Made by a program: the position numbers and the translations under genes
Shown here: positions 61,545 through 64,000 of the stretch, piece after piece
How the letters are laid out: each line of letters starts with the position of its first letter
Numbering within the stretch: position 1 is the stretch's first letter
Notes under the pieces: generated by a model
What the model was told of the DNA's origin: nothing
Seen by the model: only the letters and a program-made list of their open reading frames with translations
The model's database searches: none
Source of the DNA: JANXZS01 sp963797255
GTDB lineage: Bacteria > Acidobacteriota > Terriglobia > Terriglobales > Acidobacteriaceae
NCBI GenBank assembly: GCA_963797255.1
Contig: CAWCOV010000035.1
Coordinates: 1-64,000 of the forward strand
Direction: 5' to 3'
DNA length: 64,000 bases

Positions 61545-62342
61545 TTACCAGTCCCCGCTGGCTCCGCCGCCGCCGGTGCTCCCACCACCAAAGCCGCCGA
61601 AGCCTCCGCCGCCTCCACCACCGCCTCCGAATCCACCTCCGCCACCACCCCAGCCGCCGCCTCTACCCCCGCCTCCAAGCAGCATGCCGAGAATGAAACC
61701 GAGAAAAGAGCCTCCGCCAAGGCGTGACAAAATCACGACGATAAAGAACAGCACTACCGCAATTACGACGATCTGCCCCAGCGTCAGCGGTTTTCCCACT
61801 GGTTGAGGCGGCCCGCGCTGCCTCACACCCTGGATAGTCACGCCCGCGTCCGCAGCAATCACCTGGGAGACTTGCTGAACCGCAAGCGTCATCGCGGCAT
61901 CGAAATTGTTGGCGCGGAGATATGGCACCATCTCTCTGCCAATATCGCCGACCTTCCCATCCGGCAAAATTCCTTCGAGTCCATATCCGACCGTAATGCG
62001 CCGTTTATGGTCTTCTGTCGCCAGCAGAATCATCACCCCGCGATCCGTGCCTTTGGCCCCGACCTTGATCTTTTCCCACAGTCGGACTGCATAGTCGTCA
62101 ATGTCCGAACCATCCAGCGACTTCACCGTAACTACAGCAATCTGCGCGTGTGCCTGCTGATCAACGGCCAGACAATAGCGATTCAGCGCCTGAATTGTGG
62201 AAGCGGAAAGTACGTGAGCGTAATCGCTAACGTAGTTTGTCGGAGCAGGTAGATCCGAAATACGCTCAGCCAAGCCGGAAACGGCGGCGCAGCTAAGTAT
62301 AAGAAGGGTAAGAAGGGTCGTGCTGATTCTGCGGTGCGGCAT
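61545..62342 (-). CDS. TPM-domain (YgcG-like) membrane protein with Gly-rich tail
   Basis: A 265-residue protein. Signal peptide (LLTLLILSCAAVSGLAE), then the TPM domain with YVSDYAHVLSASTIQALNRY, RLWEKIKVGAKGTDRGVMIL and RITVGYGLEGILPDGKVGDIGRE, then a membrane helix (IVVIAVVLFFIVVILS) and a C-terminal tail of nearly pure Gly with Phe, Trp and Ser, ending GASGDW. TPM proteins are thought to help in photosystem or membrane protein repair in plants and have unknown tasks in bacteria. The tail is probably flexible. Confidence 0.88.
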   Translation of the reverse strand: MPHRRISTTLLTLLILSCAAVSGLAERISDLPAPTNYVSDYAHVLSASTIQALNRYCLAVDQQAHAQIAVVTVKSLDGSDIDDYAVRLWEKIKVGAKGTDRGVMILLATEDHKRRITVGYGLEGILPDGKVGDIGREMVPYLRANNFDAAMTLAVQQVSQVIAADAGVTIQGVRQRGPPQPVGKPLTLGQIVVIAVVLFFIVVILSRLGGGSFLGFILGMLLGGGGRGGGWGGGGGGFGGGGGGGGGFGGFGGGSTGGGGASGDW

Positions 62343-62361
62343 CAGCAACTATTGTACCCAT

Positions 62362-62394
62362 GAAAACAAAACGGCGTCCTGATTCGGACGCCGT
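62362..62394 (-). terminator. Rho-independent terminator for the DUF4142 gene
   Basis: AACGGCGTCC / GGACGCCGTT stem with a short loop, followed on the minus strand by TTGTTTTC. Confidence 0.8.
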
Positions 62395-62418
62395 TCCTTG
62401 CACAAGTTTTTGTAAACG

Positions 62419-63078
62419 TTATTGGGCGTTGTTTGCCACAGTCGTCGACTTCGCAATCTGCTGAATCTGCTCAAGGTGCGACTTGATCACCGGTTCGCCC
62501 GCTATTGCAGCCTGCTTCACAGAAGGAATCACGGCCGACTTCGCTTCCGATTGAAACTCCGAGTAGTCCTTCTTGTGGTCCTTCACCATCGCATCGACAT
62601 AGGCCTTATCAAACTGCGCTCCGGAAAGAGACGACAGTTTCGCCTCGGTGGACTTGTCCTTCTTAGAAAGCTCCGTTGGCATCTTAACGCCGATCTGTTC
62701 AGCCACAGGCTTCATCGCCTCGCCCAGCTTGGTGTGGTCATCGATCATTAGTTGCGCGAACTGCTTCACATCAGCATTGCTGCTTTTTTCCAGCGCAAGC
62801 TTGCCAAACGCAACCTCCGCCATTCCACCTTCGAGCGCGCCGCTCACAAACTTCTTGTCCATCATTTCCTGCTGACCCTGACCCATCTGCTGGGAAGTCA
62901 TCGGATCGTTGTACCCTCCGGTTGCATCTGGTCTTGCAACGCCACCCGGAGTTGCCTGGCCTGCACCTGGAGCACTCTGTCCTGGTTGACCCATCGCTTG
63001 TGCAAAGCCCACGCCGCCCGGTATCAGCAACGCGCCGGCCGCTATTAACCACACACGCGACATTCGATTAGTTCTCAT
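62419..63078 (-). CDS. DUF4142 exported protein
   Basis: A 219-residue protein. Signal peptide (VWLIAAGALLIPGGVGFA), then a Gly/Gln/Pro-rich linker (PGQSAPGAGQATPGG), then the DUF4142 helical bundle with KFVSGALEGGMAEVAFGKLALEKSSNADVKQFAQLMIDDHTK, and AYVDAMVKDHKKDYSEFQSEA. The family is common in the periplasm and resembles ferritin-like bundles; its role is not known. GGAGGAGG is close before the ATG. Confidence 0.87.
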   Translation of the reverse strand: MRTNRMSRVWLIAAGALLIPGGVGFAQAMGQPGQSAPGAGQATPGGVARPDATGGYNDPMTSQQMGQGQQEMMDKKFVSGALEGGMAEVAFGKLALEKSSNADVKQFAQLMIDDHTKLGEAMKPVAEQIGVKMPTELSKKDKSTEAKLSSLSGAQFDKAYVDAMVKDHKKDYSEFQSEAKSAVIPSVKQAAIAGEPVIKSHLEQIQQIAKSTTVANNAQ

Positions 63079-63182
63079 ACTTCCTCCTCCAACCCTAACT
63101 TTGGATACCAAATCCGTGGCTCATGATGCCCAGAGAACAGAGCAGTATTTCAAGTTTTCAATCCATGTAGACTTGCTTTGAG

Positions 63183-63887
63183 ATGCCACGAATACCCGTC
63201 GTTCTCGAGTGTGCAGGCCTTCGCCGCGAGTTGCCTGCAATCGAAAAAAATATACCCGCGAAGTTGTTATTGGATAACATCGACCTGACTATCGATCGCG
63301 CGGAAGTCCTCGCCGTCTTAGGTCCAAGCGGTGCGGGAAAAAGCACATTTCTCAGGCTTTTAAATCGATTGGATGAGCCAACCAGTGGCACCGTTCTGCT
63401 AGATGGCGCGGACTATCTCACGCTGAACCCTCGCGACTTACGCCGTCGCATCGGCATGGTCATGCAGCGTGCCTATCTCTTCCCTGGAACTATCGCCGAC
63501 AATGTTCGCTTCGGTCCGAAACAAGCCGGCAAAGTTCTGTCAGATCAATCAGTAGAAGGCCTCCTAGCTCAAGTCGGTCTTGCTGGCTTCGGAGATCGCA
63601 ACGCTCTCACTCTTTCCGGAGGAGAAGCGCAGCGCGTGGCTATCACCCGTGCCCTGGCAAATGACCCCGATATTCTGCTGTTGGATGAGCCAACCTCCGC
63701 ACTTGATGAAGTGGCAAAACTCGGCGTCGAAAGTCTCCTCGAATCTTTGATACGCCAACGCCACCTCACTTGTGTCTGGGTCACGCACGACGCCGCGCAG
63801 GCGGCGCGCATGGCGGATAAAGTGCTCCTTCTGGAAGCAGGTCGAATGACGGCGCACGGCAATGCGCGGGAGTTGCTGCATGCTTAA
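63183..63887 (+). CDS. ABC transporter ATP-binding protein (FetA/YbbL-like)
   Basis: A 234-residue ATPase. Walker A GPSGAGKST (about 47-55), Q-loop MVMQRAYLFPG, signature LSGGEAQRV, Walker B DILLLDEPTSALD and the H-loop WVTHDAAQ are all present. The YLFPGTIADNVRFGP stretch is typical of the YbbL/FetA group that works with YbbM/FetB permease in iron or stress-related export. The overlapping gene just after it codes for that permease, so the two form one transporter. Confidence 0.88.
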   Translation: MPRIPVVLECAGLRRELPAIEKNIPAKLLLDNIDLTIDRAEVLAVLGPSGAGKSTFLRLLNRLDEPTSGTVLLDGADYLTLNPRDLRRRIGMVMQRAYLFPGTIADNVRFGPKQAGKVLSDQSVEGLLAQVGLAGFGDRNALTLSGGEAQRVAITRALANDPDILLLDEPTSALDEVAKLGVESLLESLIRQRHLTCVWVTHDAAQAARMADKVLLLEAGRMTAHGNARELLHA

Positions 63888-64000
63888 ACATTTCTTTCAC
63901 TCGCAGTTGAGCCTTGGTATCGCGGAGTGCGTCGCCGCAGCCATCATCGCCTTGCTCGCCATGGTGCTGGCTCGTCGCCGCGGCGTGGACATGCTCGGTG
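63880..64000 (+). CDS. ABC transporter permease (FetB/YbbM, UPF0014), partial at window end
   Basis: The first 40 residues of a membrane protein, KHFFHSQLSLGIAECVAAAII then ALLAMVLARRRG, start at an ATG eight bases inside the end of the ATPase gene. The position and the helix fit the FetB/YbbM permease of the same operon. The rest lies beyond the window. Confidence 0.7.
   Translation, partial: MLKHFFHSQLSLGIAECVAAAIIALLAMVLARRRGVDMLG

Noticed and set aside
61560..61680. Gly-rich coding repeat as a separate repeat element
   Set aside because: It is the normal low-complexity C-terminal tail of the TPM-domain protein.

Overview
The window looks like a piece of an Acidobacteriota chromosome, probably from the Terriglobia/Koribacter-type soil groups. 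This is inferred from gene content: a Ser/Thr kinase with a TPR tail, an HpnJ-type hopanoid radical SAM enzyme, small secreted proteins with a beta-rich core, a long-tailed Hfq, a rhamnoside/glucoside degradation set and a CYTH protein. Most genes are ordinary chromosomal genes packed in short operons on both strands. I see no phage, no intact mobile element and no CRISPR array.

Layout. 1-5.6 kb: a membrane Ser/Thr kinase with TPR repeats, broken by three frameshifts; a small secreted protein; a decayed scrap of a type I restriction subunit (HsdR) next to a tRNA-like scrap; and ispG of the MEP isoprenoid pathway, broken by two +1 G shifts. 5.6-15.5 kb: an SPFH membrane protein, an operon queF - MFS transporter - glycosyltransferase - polysaccharide deacetylase, and an adaptor - TPR - TolC export set without an inner-membrane pump. 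15.4-19.6 kb: amtB-glnK nitrogen module, a DUF1254/DUF1214 gene with its middle deleted, two small membrane proteins, and a 15-bp tandem repeat. 19.7-24.7 kb: hpnJ, a two-subunit small DMT transporter, a WecG-type glycosyltransferase, an HD hydrolase and a mannose-6-phosphate isomerase. 24.9-36.1 kb: a large orphan secreted protein behind a LacI-type operator palindrome, then housekeeping genes (holB, hfq, sua5, CYTH, secA, xerC, xerD).

36.2-42.6 kb: three nucleotide-sugar genes resembling part of a legionaminic/sialic acid route, then a GH3 beta-glucosidase preceded by a 74-base element that can fold as a three-way junction. 42.7-50.5 kb: frataxin (cyaY), a glycosyltransferase, a methylmalonyl-CoA mutase large chain, a LacI regulator, homoserine dehydrogenase, a DUF2237 protein and a sirtuin. 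50.6-60.8 kb: a carbohydrate catabolism locus with an OprB-like porin, a regulator made of an IclR-like winged helix fused to a sugar-binding domain, L-rhamnose isomerase, a GH78 alpha-L-rhamnosidase, two secreted esterases and a phosphoesterase; together these fit uptake and use of rhamnose-rich plant or microbial polysaccharide. 60.9-64 kb: LemA and TPM-domain proteins, a DUF4142 protein, and the start of a FetAB/YbbLM-type ABC exporter running off the end.

The items I find most worth checking are the three-way-junction element before the GH3 gene, the Hfq with a changed RNA-binding face, the IclR-periplasmic-binding-protein regulator, and the cluster of frameshifts confined to the first 5.2 kb.
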